From Coptis chinensis (taxonomy: Eukaryota; Streptophyta; Magnoliopsida; Ranunculales; Ranunculaceae), in the NCBI GenBank assembly GCA_015680905.1, contig CM027377.1, positions 19,926,501 through 19,990,500 of the forward strand: DNA of 64,000 nucleotides. Direction: 5' to 3'. The position numbers and the translations under genes were made by a program. Positions within the stretch are counted from its first letter, which is position 1. Each line of letters opens with the position of its first letter. Below the pieces are notes generated by a model, which was not told where the DNA came from, did not search any database, and saw only the letters and a list, made by a program, of their open reading frames with translations. This document shows positions 35,743 to 46,159 of this stretch, piece by piece.

Positions 35743-37039
35743 TTGTATGCTATTTTTTCTGCACCATGGTATGCAGACATTGTGAATTATTTAGCTTCTG
35801 ATATTATTCCTGATGTTTGGTCAAGAAATGAACGTAAAAAGTTCTTGGCCAGAGTTAAGCTATACTACTGGGATGAGCCCTACATTTTTAAATATTGTGC
35901 GGATCAGATTATTCATCGTTGTATTCCCCAATGGGAATATAATGAGGTTTTATCGTTCTTCCATGACAAAGAGTGTGGTGGCCATTTTCGTGGTACGAAA
36001 ATAGCTGCTAAAATTCTTCAATGTGGGTTTTATTGGCCTACCCTTTTTAAAGATGTCCAAGTGCATTGTAAAACGTGTGTTCATTGCCAACAACTTGGGT
36101 GAATCACTAAGCGTAATATGATACCATTAAATCCAATCATGGTGGTAGAAATTTTTGATGTATGGGGCATTGATTTCATGGTTTTATATATATTCTAGTT
36201 GTCGTAGACTACGTGTCTAAATGGATAGAGACCATGGCTTGCCATAGCAATGACCATAAGACAGTTGTGTTTTTTGTTAAGGAATACATTTTCTGTCGGT
36301 TTGACATTCCTAAAGCCATAATTATTGATGGTGGAACACATTTTTGCAATAGAGTTGTTGCGTCTCTAGTTAAAAAGTATGGAGTTACACATAAGGTGGC
36401 AACTCCTTATCATCCACAAACTAGCGGCCAAGTAGAAGTTTCTAATAGGGAAATCAAAAATATCTTAGAAACAACTGTAAATCCTGATAGGAAAGATTGG
36501 TCTAAGCGTCTAACTGATGTTTTATGGGCGTATAAGACTGCTTTTAAAACTACTATAGGTATGTCTCCCTTCAAACATGTATTTGGGAAACCTTGTTATT
36601 TGCCCGTTCAATTGGAGTATCGTGCTATGTGGGCTATAAAAAGCCTTAACTTCAATTTTGATGAGGCGGGTGTCAAGCACAAGTTGCAATTGAATGAGCT
36701 TGAAGAAATCTGTAGCGATTCTTATGATCTCGCGAAGGATTATAAAGCTAACATGAAACGTATTCATGATAAGCAAATCTTGCGCAAAAAGTTTGTGGTT
36801 GGTCAAAAGGTATTGCTTTATAACTCCCGTTTGCATATTTTTCCCGGGAAATTAAAAACCCGTTGGTCTGGACCTTTTCTGGTTACTGAAGTCACCCCTT
36901 ACGGGGCAATCACCTTGGTAAATCCCAAGGACAACAGTACATTTCAAGTCAATGGCCAATGGTTAAAACATGTTCACGAGTTAATGTCTCTTGATGTAGA
37001 GGAAGTCCTTTTACAGGACCCTGTCTATGAGGACTGACC
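35743..37039 (+). pseudogene. Athila integrase (one stop, one deletion)
   Basis: The N-terminal part has an HHCC-type zinc site spanning HDKECGGHFRG and CKTCVHCQQLG (35950-36099), then a stop at 36100. A small deletion and frame change near 36180-36200 remove part of the first catalytic strand (only GIDFM remains). From 36213 the core continues: [11 protein letters not shown] (second Asp), [18 protein letters not shown] (catalytic Glu), and [27 protein letters not shown]. The C-terminal [15 protein letters not shown] domain, shared by Ty3/gypsy integrases, ends at the stop at 37037. Strand transfer of element DNA would be its role. Confidence 0.8.
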
Positions 37040-37860
37040 TTTGTTGTTTGGTGTACTTCCTTTCACTTCCATATATTGGTGAGTGCACCATTCAGGTAAC
37101 CGGGCCCTCCTATTGGAGTGTGTGGCTATAAGTACCGGATCCTAAGTTCACGTTTAACATAATTCACGTTTTCCACTCTTGCATGTTTTCTCGGTTTTTG
37201 AGTCATGTTTCTCTATGGTGTGAATTATGTATTTATTGCTTTATTGTTTTCCTTATATTAAATCTTATTCATAAAAAGTAAAAAAAAAAATATTAAAACC
37301 ATAAAAATAGTAATCTAAGAAGTCTCGGGAATCTGACTTTAAAAGACCCATGTTTAAAACAAATTTTCTAAACGCTGTTCTATAAAATTTGTTTTGGGGT
37401 GGGGTGTTGGTCTTTCCATCCTTGATTGCTCAACTTTCCATTTTTGTTGCTTATGCCGTTAAATAGTATTTTGATTCGGGTTGACATTATCTATAAATTT
37501 AGATTTCATTTGTTCGCATAACTTACGTCATTCACGCACTTCGAGGTGTTTTCCACCTTTTTATATATCAACAACGGTTAGAATAGAGTGTTTTATGGAT
37601 CAATGGATTGGAAATTTTCTCTTGATCGTTTTCATATATCATTCGCAAAATTCGGACCGTTAACGAATCGAGAATTTTAGTTTGAAGTTTGCGCGCATAA
37701 AAACAAAATGGGTATTTTTCAAAATTTATTGGGCTTGGGCCCAAATCTTGCACGCATGTGCGACTTCTTCACACTCAAAACCAGTTCGTGATTTCTCTTT
37801 CACGCCCCATCAGCCTCCATTAAACCCTAAACAAAAAAAAAAAAAAAGTTCTTGATTAAT
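37040..37860. other. Decayed 3' region of the Athila element, no env or LTR seen
   Basis: Many Athila elements have an env-like ORF and a 3' LTR here. I see neither; only short, non-conserved ORFs and an A15 run near 37830. Confidence 0.3.
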
Positions 37861-37884
37861 AACTTAACATATTAATAACGCCCA

Positions 37885-37970
37885 AACAGTTATGGAAATA
37901 AGCCGTTACAAATATTTTTAGTAACGGTTCTGAGCCGTTAAGAATATCCTGTTTTGGTATAGTGTATAGC
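37885..37970. mobile_element. CACTA-like right terminus
   Basis: It contains GCCGTTACAAAT, TTTTTAGTAACGGTT and GAGCCGTTAAG, then ends CCTGTTTTGGTATAGTG. The reverse complement starts CACTATACCAAAACAGG, a CACTA-type end. The AACGGTTAC words match the cluster at 26785-27120. Confidence 0.5.
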
Positions 37971-38373
37971 AATGCTCAAAAATCCTCTCCCCCTTCTTCC
38001 TGTTCATCCAAGTTCAAAAATTGAATCTAGAATTTCATTTTCTATCTTCTTTACACCTCACCTCACTATAATTCTCTCTCTTCCCTTAACTTCACCTAAT
38101 AAAAACAACATTTTGCTTAAAGAACGTTAGGAATTTTGTAGGCGTCTCAACTTTCAGGCTTTGAACATCACATTTCTTCCAGTATTTCTGTTTGTACACT
38201 TCTGATGCTTAGCAATGTTGTTCTTGTAAAACCTTTGAAGCATATCATCTCCCAGCAACAACGTAGAGATCGAGCTCATTTTGATCTTGTGAAATCTCAT
38301 TAGTTTATGCTATAGCATGGGAATAAAATAAGGCCAGAGTATTCACCTTGAAGTACTTAAAATTGTTTCACAG
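37971..38373. other. Upstream intron or flank of the RCL1-like fragment
   Basis: T-rich with a TTTCACAG acceptor at its right end. No earlier RCL1 exon is visible, so the 5' half of the gene is either outside the window or lost with the CACTA insertion. Confidence 0.35.
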
Positions 38374-39014
38374 GAATTACAAATGATTCTAAAGATCCAT
38401 CAGTGGATACATTCAAGAGGACAACATTGCCTCTGCTCAAGCGTTTTGGAATTCCTTCAGAAGGACTGGATCTAAAAATAGAAAGTCGTCGTAGTCCTCG
38501 GGGTGGTGGAGAAGTTCTTTTGGGTGTTCCGATTGTACCGAACAGTCTGTCAGTGAGTTTTCACTACCTTTCTTATCCTGGACTCGTGCTCAGCTATTAG
38601 GCTGCTGATATATATATTTCTCATGTAGGCAGTCACATGGATTGATGAAGGAATGGTAAAGAGGATTAAAGGTACCGCTTTCTCTACGAAAGTTTCCTAT
38701 CAGTTTGAGAAAACCATGATAAATGCTGTTCGTGGGATATTTAATCGGCTACTTCCTGATGTTCACATATTTCAAGACCACAGATTTGGTCAGGAGGCGG
38801 GAAAGTAAGTCTGCGTTTGTTTATTATTTCATATTTTTTTTTTTTTTTTTTTTTTTTTGTAACGACTCTTCTATGTATTTATATAGCCTATTTATTCATT
38901 TTATTCCCATGATTATGGTTTCATGGAAGGAATTTTTTTAATCTAGTAAGAGAATCTAAAGACTTGACTGTGATTTATTTTGTTACTTGAAAATTGAAAT
39001 AACCACCTCTGCAC

Positions 39015-39329
39015 TGTTGGTTTAAAGAGGAGATATGTGAGGAAATGTGGAACTTCAAAGTCTGAATAACAAAACTTTTAGTTTATTTAAGATTGAAGTC
39101 TAAGAGAAGGAAACTAATACATACGAGATTCTCTTCTTTCTACTGGAAGAGACTGCCTAATATATAGGACTCAATACTCGTAGTGGGCATTCCCACTATG
39201 AACTTCTAAACTGAAATACAGAACTACATGCTCTAAAATAGCTAACAACTAAATACTAAGTCAAACATGACACATGGCAGAAACATCTACCTAGCAGACT
39301 AACAAATATACTTGCATCAATTCTCATCA
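39015..39329 (-). repeat. Copia 3' LTR, 315 bp, with inverted internal segment
   Basis: Its middle (GACTGCCTAATATATAGGAC...GGGCATTCCC) is in the opposite orientation to the same part of the other LTR, and it lacks one 14-base arm. Otherwise the two LTRs are almost identical. Confidence 0.85.
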
Positions 39330-40090
39330 CTCTCCCTTGATGCAAATGCCGCAACACCTAGAGAAGATCTGAACTTAACAAACTTTGGATATGATAGTTC
39401 CTTGGTAAGTCCATCAGCTACCTGTTCATCCGTTGGGACATACTTCATAGTGATAATTCCTTTTTCAACCATGTCTTGAATAAAATGATGACATATCTCT
39501 ATGTGTTTTGTCCTCCCATGGAAGACGGGTTCTTTGTCATACAAATTGCAGACTTGTTGTCGCAATAGATTGTTGTTGCCTCTCTTTGAGTCTGGTGCAA
39601 ATCTTCCAATATCCTTCTCATCCATTTTGCTTGACCAGCTGCGGATGCTGCTGCAACATATTCAGCTTCTGACGATGATAGTGCAACAGTGTCTTGCTTT
39701 TTTTGAACTCCACGAGACAACTCCTGAACCAAGACTAAACACTAGACCACTAGTGCTTTTCCTATCATCCACAAAACCAGCCCAATAGCTATCACTGAAA
39801 CCAATCAAGTCAAACTTAGTAACTGGTTTGTACCAAATTCCATAGTTGCTAATTGACCTGACATAACAGAGAATCCTCTTTGCTGCTCCAATATGATGTA
39901 CGGAAGGACTATGCATAAATCTAGAAATTAAACTCACAGAGTACATAATATCTGGGCGAGAGTTTGTCAAGTACATGAGTCCACCAACCAAACTTCTAAA
40001 ATAACTTTCATCAGCCTTCACAGTCCCATCATTAATAGACAACTTCTCACTGGTGTTCATCGGTGTAGAAGACGTCTTACAGTTCACCAT
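39317..40090 (-). pseudogene. Copia RNase H (frameshifted)
   Basis: TSSTPMN, SLVGGLMYLTNSRPDIMYSVSLISRFM, ILCYVRSISNYGIWY, then GFSDSYWAGFVDDRKSTSGLVF (the usual DSDWAGD is DSYWAGF) in 40090-39662. The next part, 39732-39499, with TVALSSSEAEYVAAASAAGQAKWMRRIL and YCDNKSAI, is in a different frame. The C-terminus VFHGRTKHIEICHHFIQDMVEKGIIT, TDEQVADGLTKEL is in 39625-39317, which ends at the purine tract. Confidence 0.8.
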
Positions 40091-40099
40091 ATTGAATTT

Positions 40100-40830
40100 C
40101 TAAAGTAAATCCACAACATATTTCTCTTGAGAAATAAAAATGCCGTCAGGAGTCTGCTGAATTTGAAGACCCAGAAAATAATGCAATAAACCCAAGTCAG
40201 ACATATCAAACTCATGCATCATACTATCCTTGAACTCTTTGATAAGACTGCTAGAATTGCCAGTGTATATAATGCCATCCACATAAACACAAATAATAAG
40301 AGTTTCAGTACCTTTGACCTTTACGTATAAGGTTGGCTCACTTTTACTTCGGTTGAAACCATGGCTTTCAAAACAAGAATCGAGTCTGCTGTACCACGCT
40401 CTTGGCGCTTGCTTAATCCCATAAAGTGCCTTTGTAAGTTTGTACACTTTCTCTTCCTTTCCTTCGACAATGAACCCTTGTGGCTATTGAACATATACCT
40501 CTTCATTCAAATAACCATTGAGAAAAGCTGATTTGACATCAAATTGATATACACGCCATGTCATTTGAGCTGCTACTGCGAGAACAAATCTAACAGTTTC
40601 AAACCGAGCAACCAGAGAGTAAGTGTCGAAGAAATCTACTCCGTGTTGTTGCACATACCCTTTAGCCACGAGCCTTGCTTTGAACTTTTGCACTGTCCCA
40701 TCAGCATTGTACTTAACTTTGTAGACCCATTTCACCCCAATTGCATTTTTTTCAGGTGGCAAATCCACAAGAACCCATGTCTGATTTTTTTCAATGGCTG
40801 CCATTTCGTCTTGCATAGACTACTCCCACT
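40100..40830 (-). pseudogene. Copia reverse transcriptase with YVDG in place of YVDD
   Basis: MAAIEKNQTWVLVDLP, GVKWVYKVKYNADG, ARLVAKGYVQQHGVDFFDTYS, YQFDVKSAFLNGYLNEEVYVQ (catalytic Asp), then after a stop at 40484 KLTKALYGIKQAPRAWY and ICVYVDGIIYTG. The active-site motif in Copia is YVDD; here the second Asp codon reads GGC (Gly, 40274-40276), which would abolish polymerisation. A further stop lies at 40100. Confidence 0.8.
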
Positions 40831-41179
40831 CTTCTAGTCCTTCCGCTTCTTCGTAGCGCGTGGGTTCTGTAGCTATAAGGGCAAAAGTTGTATCATAAAT
40901 ATCCTTGATGCATTTAAACTTACGCGGAGGTGTGTCAGTATCAAGTGTAGGATCATATAGATTGATGTCTATTCTACTTGAATTCATTGATCCCTCACTA
41001 CTTGAACTCCTTGAACTTGAGTTAGTTGACAGAGATGAACTTGAAGAAGGACTCATATGCACAGGAGAAGAACGCTGAGGTGAATTCAAAGGAGAAACTC
41101 GAAAAGGTGTACTGGTACCACTCATCTCCTTTAACTGATCCGGCTCTACTTGGTCTTCAACAAATGGCACATTCGGTTT

Positions 41180-42060
41180 GTCCTTTTCTTCCCAATCCTA
41201 GAAACTTTTCTCATCAAATATAACATCTCGACGAATAATAAGTTTCTTAGATTCGGGATTATAAAGTCTATAGCCCTTCGTATTAGCACAATACCCAACA
41301 AAAATGCACTTCTCATTTTTCTTGTCAAGCTTGCTGCGAGAACTTGAATCAATCAAAGAATAAGCTATACATCCGAAAACTTTTAAATAACTCACATTTG
41401 GTTTACGATCCCACCATGCTTCATAAGGAGTCATGTCGTGCACTGCTTTTGTCGGAGAAATATTCAGAAGAAACACGGATGAGGACACCGCTTCTGCCCA
41501 AAAAATATTAGGCAGCTGCTTTTCAGTTAACATACTTCGAGCCATCTCTACCACAGTCCTATTCTTCCTTTCCGCGACCCCATTCTGTTCTGGAGTTCTC
41601 CGTACTGTGAGTTATCGTCGTATACCATGTTGCTTGCAGAATTTCTCAAACTCATCGGATAGAAATTCTCCTCCTCTGTCAGTTCTAAGAGCTTTGATCA
41701 CATGGCCACTTTCTTTCTCCACAAAAGCTTTAAACTCCTTAAACTTGTCAAATGCTTCTGACTTATAAGAAAGAAATACACCCAGCTCATACGAGTAAAA
41801 TCATCCATAAAGAGCAGAAAATATCGACTTTTGCTGAGGGAATGAGTACGTGTCGGGCCACAAATATCTGCATGGAGTAGTTCTAACGGCATATTTGCTC
41901 GCCAAGCTTTACCCACTGGAAATGGAAGACGGTGTTATTTCCCGTATATACAACCTTCACATACGTCGTCAACACAAGTAATAGATGGCAAACCAAACAC
42001 GAACTTCTTCTGACTTAATAATTTCAGCCCATTAAAATGGAGGTGTTCATACCGTAAGTG
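41180..42060 (-). pseudogene. Copia integrase (frameshifted)
   Basis: The part 41916-41698 holds [39 protein letters not shown] with the first two catalytic-region strands. After a shift, 41554-41198 gives MARSMLTEKQLPNIFWAEAV, PYEAWWDRKPNVSYLKVFGC and CIFVGYCANTKGYRLYNP. A stop at 41198 follows. The catalytic Glu region lies in the shifted stretch (41555-41697). Confidence 0.75.
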
Positions 42061-43440
42061 TCACAATCTAGAATCATCATTAGCATGAGCAACAAGTGCA
42101 AAATCATCAATACAAGATAGCTCAAGAGGAAACATCTTGTTTTTCGTCCTGGGGATCGTAACCATAGGTTTTTCATAATGCTTTTTTCTGATTTCACATG
42201 TATCATCATGAAATAAGACTGAAAAACCTCTTTGAATTAATTGACCAACACTTAGCAAGTTATTAGCTAAACCAGGTATATAATAAACACCGTGAATAAG
42301 TCTATCAATACCTGACTTAGTCTTAACTTCTATACTCCCCTTACCTTCAATTTGAACTTGTTTATCATCACCAAGGCGAACTTGCAACTTCACAGATTCA
42401 TCTATGCTTCTGAAAAAGGTCTTTTCACCTGTCATGTGATTGCTGCAACCACTATCCAAAAACCACACATCGTTCGTACTATCTTTCGGAAGTAGATAAG
42501 TAAGAAACAGGTTACCTTCTTGCTTTTCTTCAGTGAAATTGGCTTCTTGTTGTCTAGCCTTTGCAAAGCAATACGGTTCTGTGTGCCCGACCTTGTTGCA
42601 AAAATTGCACTGCTTTCCCCTATAATCCTTATAGTTCTGCCTATAGCCGCCTCTATCACCATTTTCTGACCTTCCACGACCAAAATTAGACCTGCCTCGG
42701 CCTCTTCCACGACCACGATACCCACTATTTCCTCTTCCACGGCCTGAATACTTATGTCCAGAACCAACTTCACCATTTTTATCTTTATTACTAATCTCTA
42801 CTTTGGACTGAAATGCCTGCTCAATATTATTTTCTGCCGACCTATTCATCCGTTCTTCATGTGCTAAAAGGGAACCCATCAATTCATTAAGGGTGTACAC
42901 CGACAAATCCTTAGACTCCTCAATAGCTGTGACTACATGATCAAACTTGGAAGGTAGGCTTCTTAGCACCTTCTCTACAACCTTATGGTCAACAATTTTC
43001 TCACCAAAAGTTTTCATTTGATTCACAATCACTGAAAGTCTACAAAGAAAATCTTGTACCGACACACTAGCTTTCATTAGAAGTGTTTCGAATTCTCTAC
43101 GAAGAGTCTGCAGTTTTATAGTGGTTGCCTTGTCACCATGAAATTCCTGCTTCAGAATTTTCCAAGCTTCTTTCGATTTGGTTGCACTTGCTAGTCGAGG
43201 GAAGATGGAATCCGACACAGCCTGTTGTAATACAAGTAAAGCCTTTGCATCCTTCTTGCGAAGCTCCTTCAGGTCAGTTGTTTCCTTCGCATCTACGTAA
43301 CCACGCTCAACAAGATCCCAAAGGTCTTGTGAAATAAAAAAAGTCCTCATCTTTATACTCCAAAACTCATAATTTTCGCCATTAAAAATGGGCACAACGG
43401 ATTGGGAGAGGTTTAGGGTATTCGAATTAGACGACATCAT
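42061..43440 (-). CDS. Copia gag and protease ORF (459 codons)
   Basis: The minus-strand ORF starts MMSSNSNTLNLSQSVVPIFNG, and the gag (UBN2-type) domain follows with YEFWSIKMRTFFISQDLWDLV and WKILKQEFHGD. A Gly/Arg-rich RGRGRGRSNFGRGR stretch precedes a CCHC knuckle CNFCNKVGHTEPYC (residues about 280-293). The protease active site WFLDSGCSNHMTG lies at about residue 330, followed by IHGVYYIPGLANNLLSVGQL. The ORF is long and uninterrupted, so gag may still be producible. It ends at a stop at 42061, before integrase. Confidence 0.85.
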   Translation of the reverse strand: MMSSNSNTLNLSQSVVPIFNGENYEFWSIKMRTFFISQDLWDLVERGYVDAKETTDLKELRKKDAKALLVLQQAVSDSIFPRLASATKSKEAWKILKQEFHGDKATTIKLQTLRREFETLLMKASVSVQDFLCRLSVIVNQMKTFGEKIVDHKVVEKVLRSLPSKFDHVVTAIEESKDLSVYTLNELMGSLLAHEERMNRSAENNIEQAFQSKVEISNKDKNGEVGSGHKYSGRGRGNSGYRGRGRGRGRSNFGRGRSENGDRGGYRQNYKDYRGKQCNFCNKVGHTEPYCFAKARQQEANFTEEKQEGNLFLTYLLPKDSTNDVWFLDSGCSNHMTGEKTFFRSIDESVKLQVRLGDDKQVQIEGKGSIEVKTKSGIDRLIHGVYYIPGLANNLLSVGQLIQRGFSVLFHDDTCEIRKKHYEKPMVTIPRTKNKMFPLELSCIDDFALVAHANDDSRL

Positions 43441-43562
43441 GAATTACCCAAAAACAAATAAGAAAATACCTCTCTCTGTGAAGATTTTGCTACAACAATT
43501 CAATTCTCCACAAAACACTAGAAAACGCCCAATTGAAAGAATCAAAGGCTCTGATACCACAA

Positions 43563-43889
43563 TGTTAGTTTAAAGAGGAGATATGTGAGGAAATATGGAA
43601 CTTCAAAGTCTGAATAACAAAACTTAGTTTATTTAAGATTGAAGTCTAAGAGAAGGAAACTAATACATACGAGACTCTCTTCTTTCTACTGGAAGAGAAG
43701 TTCATAGTGGGAATGCCCACTAGGAGTATTGAGTCCTATATATTAGGCAGTCCCACTATGAACTTCTAAACTGAAATACAAAACTACATGCTCTAAAATA
43801 GCTAACAACTAAATACTAAGTCAAACATGACACATGGCAGAAACATCTACCTAGCAGACTAACAAATATACTTGCATCAATTCTCATCA
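43563..43889 (-). repeat. Copia 5' LTR, 327 bp
   Basis: It contains a stem-loop bounded by GAAGTTCATAGTGG and CCACTATGAACTTC around a 42-base centre. The flanking parts match the other LTR nearly base for base. Confidence 0.85.
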
Positions 43890-44680
43890 TGCACATCATT
43901 GAGTAATGATCATATCATTCCTTTGGCAGATCGCCTGGTTATGGCATTTCATTGGTTGCTGAGACTACTACTAGCTGCTTCATCTCTCTACTGATACAGC
44001 AGTCTGTTATGCAAGGGGAGAGGACACAGATGATTACGACGATGATGAGAGAAAAGAACTGATGCCTCCTGCAGAAGTTGGCGAGCAAGCTGCTTCAATG
44101 CTTACTTGGAGAAATAGAGCAGGGCGGAGTTGTAGATTCTATGCACCAGGTTTGTTTATCAAAATGTATGTTTAGAAAGGGAGAAATGGGAGAGAAATGA
44201 GCTAAGCATGACAGGCGCAAGTGCATCCTGATTCTCTCTCTCAGCTCACTTGGATTATTGATTAGTCAATTTAAAGATATGTACGCGTGTGTCAAGCAAC
44301 TTGATTTTTAATGTGATAAAGGTCGTCCAGTGTATCTCCCTCTTTCTTTTATGCAAAATTATGACGCAATTGTTCACCTTTAGCATCTCCATGTTTTACT
44401 TATCAAAATCTTGTTCTTGCAGGGGATTTTATTCATCCTCTGCACTCTATGTCCACAAGATGTTTCCAAGGTTCGTGTCAGGAAGCTCTTACCATATGCA
44501 ATAGAAACACTCAGACACATTAGAGATTTCCTCGATGCCAAGTTTGTCATTACACCGGATTCATCAACAGAGACGGTCATACTGAAGTGTGTTGGTTGCG
44601 GGTTGAAGAACCTGTCCCGAAAAATTTCTTCAATTCAAATTAGAGTGTTTTCTTTTGTCAGCACAGGGTTTTGGTTCTAA

Positions 44681-45812
44681 TCCTGTGTGTGTTGACCATC
44701 TCGTGTTGCTCAAAATGTTGATCACGGACTATATATATAGGTCAGTGAAGAGGTTTTGTATTGTGGAAGAGCTGCTGATTTGGGTTTGACTTGGCTATAT
44801 TTGTCAACCCATAGGATTAACTTATTCTGGACCATGCTGAACTCATCAAACTAGAATATTTTGGAAGAAAACAAGTGGAGCACCACTTGGGTTATATTTT
44901 TAGCCTACACCTTATAGCGTCTTGCAGAGCTTGTGAATCACATTGATTAATCTATTACGTGAGGTTTACATGTAAAAACTAAGGATGTGCCAATTGCTAG
45001 TTTGTAAATATTGTTTTACAAAGTTGGATATGGTTAAACAACAATCCAAGTGATTCAGGTGGAGATGATTCATACTCGGCGTCGATTTAACTCTCTGAAC
45101 ATCCATTGTCTTAAATTATTGATTGAAGGTTGAGTGAACATAATCCCACAAAATGGTGTCACAAATTTAGGCCCAAACATATATATTGACCAATAATTTT
45201 GGTTTTAGGCATGGTTGACTAATAATTACGGTTTTAAGACAAAAACGGGCTGACATTAGCATCTATCACTAATAATTTCGCTATAAGGATATTTTCGGCA
45301 TTTCGCTATAAGGACATTTTCTGACTGACGTCTGCAAGTTATTTTTTATTAATACCAATTATGATCTTTTTCTCCATCTAGCAAAAAAAAACTCAAACTA
45401 GAAACTTGTAAAATACTTTTGAGATCTAAATGTTTCCATCTTTGAGCTAGTTGATTTGTGTATTGTGAACTTGTAATTAGTGATTTAAGATATGAGAAAA
45501 CATTTATCTTTGTAAAAAATTTTGAGATGTAGTTGTTTCCATATTTGAGTTAGTTGATTTGTGTGTTGTGATTAGTGATTTAAGCTATAAGAAAATATAT
45601 TATTCTTTTATGACAAACACTCTTCTCATTTTTCAATTCTAGATTATTAATAATTGAAAAATAATTAGGTCGATTTCGGCACCGGTTCGACAAACAATTG
45701 AATTTCTTTTTCAAATCCTCGAATCTTGTGTTCATCAATTGTGTGATTTATCTCGATTTCAATATTGTTATCGTCAATGATATTTTTAAATTTGGAGTAG
45801 TAGGCCGATACA
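44681..45812. other. No gene recognised
   Basis: The 3' flank of the RCL1-like gene. At 45420-45600 an AT-rich block shows two diverged copies of TGAGATCTAA..TGTTTCCAT..TTTGAGCTAGTTGATTTGTGT, a weak local duplication. No ORF of note. Confidence 0.3.
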
Positions 45813-46152
45813 CATGCAAAAACCACTATACATGTGTACAACACACATGCCCACATCATTATGCATGTGTACAACACGTACACATACAAATACAAACATG
45901 CACACACTATTATGCATGTGTATAGCACACATGCAAACATCATTATGCATGTGTATAACACATATGCAAATACTATATATGTGTATACATGTGCAAAACA
46001 AACATGCAAACACTACTATGTATATATATACCACACATGCACACACCATTATGCATGTGTGTAACAAACATGCAAACACTACTACCACACATGCACACAC
46101 CAATATACATATGTTCAACAAACATGCAAACACCACTATGCATGTGTACAAC
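45813..46152. repeat. 33-bp minisatellite, about ten units
   Basis: Units follow CATGCAAACACCACTATGCA, then TGTGTACAACA, mostly 33 bases long, with a few shortened or stretched copies. Because 33 is a multiple of three, long ORFs appear on both strands (plus 45814-46161, minus 46184-45786) giving MCTTHMPT-like and HMHNDVCMC-like repeats. These are products of the repeat, not genes. Confidence 0.85.
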
Positions 46153-46159
46153 ATGAAAT

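Larger units (their letters stand above)
29405..37850 (+). mobile_element. Athila-lineage Ty3/gypsy retrotransposon, truncated (no 3' LTR)
   Basis: A complete-looking 5' LTR (29405-30917) is followed by a primer-binding-like TGGCGTCGCTGCC, a GC-rich leader, gag (31610-32805), and a pol region with protease, RT, RNase H and integrase to 37036. Domain order PR-RT-RH-INT marks Ty3/gypsy. The DLGASVNLLP protease and the integrase C-terminus resemble the Athila branch. No second LTR (TGATAAGAGCCC) follows; after 37036 only decayed non-coding DNA is seen up to a CACTA-like end at 37970. All pol domains carry stops, so it is non-autonomous. Confidence 0.75.
39015..43889 (-). mobile_element. Complete Copia retrotransposon, 4875 bp, TSD TGCAC
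   Basis: LTRs lie at 39015-39329 and 43563-43889, both starting TGTT(A/G)GTTTAAAG and ending TTCTCATCA on the plus strand. TGCAC flanks both sides (39010-39014, 43890-43894). On the minus strand a primer-binding site TGGTATCAGAGC (43548-43559), complementary to initiator tRNA-Met, follows the 5' LTR, and a GGGAGAG purine tract (39330-39340) precedes the 3' LTR. Gene order gag-PR-INT-RT-RH defines Copia. It is inserted in the antisense direction in an RCL1-like intron. Only about two frame changes and a few stops are present, so it is fairly young. Confidence 0.9.
38374..44680 (+). pseudogene. RCL1: RCL1-like gene, 3' half, split by a Copia element
   Basis: Four exons match RNA 3'-phosphate cyclase-like protein, a nucleolar factor for early 18S pre-rRNA cleavage with Bms1. 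Exon 38374-38552: ITNDSKDPSVDTFKRTTLPLLKRFGIPSEGL. Exon 38629-38804: AVTWIDEGMVKRIKG, GIFNRLLPDVHIFQDH. Exon 43930-44149: SPGYGISLVAETT, DERKELMPPAEVGEQAASML. Exon 44423-44680: LCTLCPQDVSKVRV, ETLRHIRDFLDAKFVI, ILKCVGCGLKNLSRKIS, stop. GT..AG borders fit. The N-terminal part of the protein is absent from the window. The third exon has two 1-base indels (after CFIS and after MLTWR) that shift the frame, so the copy is probably dead unless they are sequence errors. A 4.9-kb Copia element lies in the third intron. Confidence 0.75.

Noticed and set aside
36522-36836. 104-codon minus-strand ORF across the integrase region
   Set aside because: Complementary shadow of the well-supported plus-strand integrase.
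40544-40837. 97-codon plus-strand ORF in the Copia element
   Set aside because: Antisense shadow of the reverse transcriptase.
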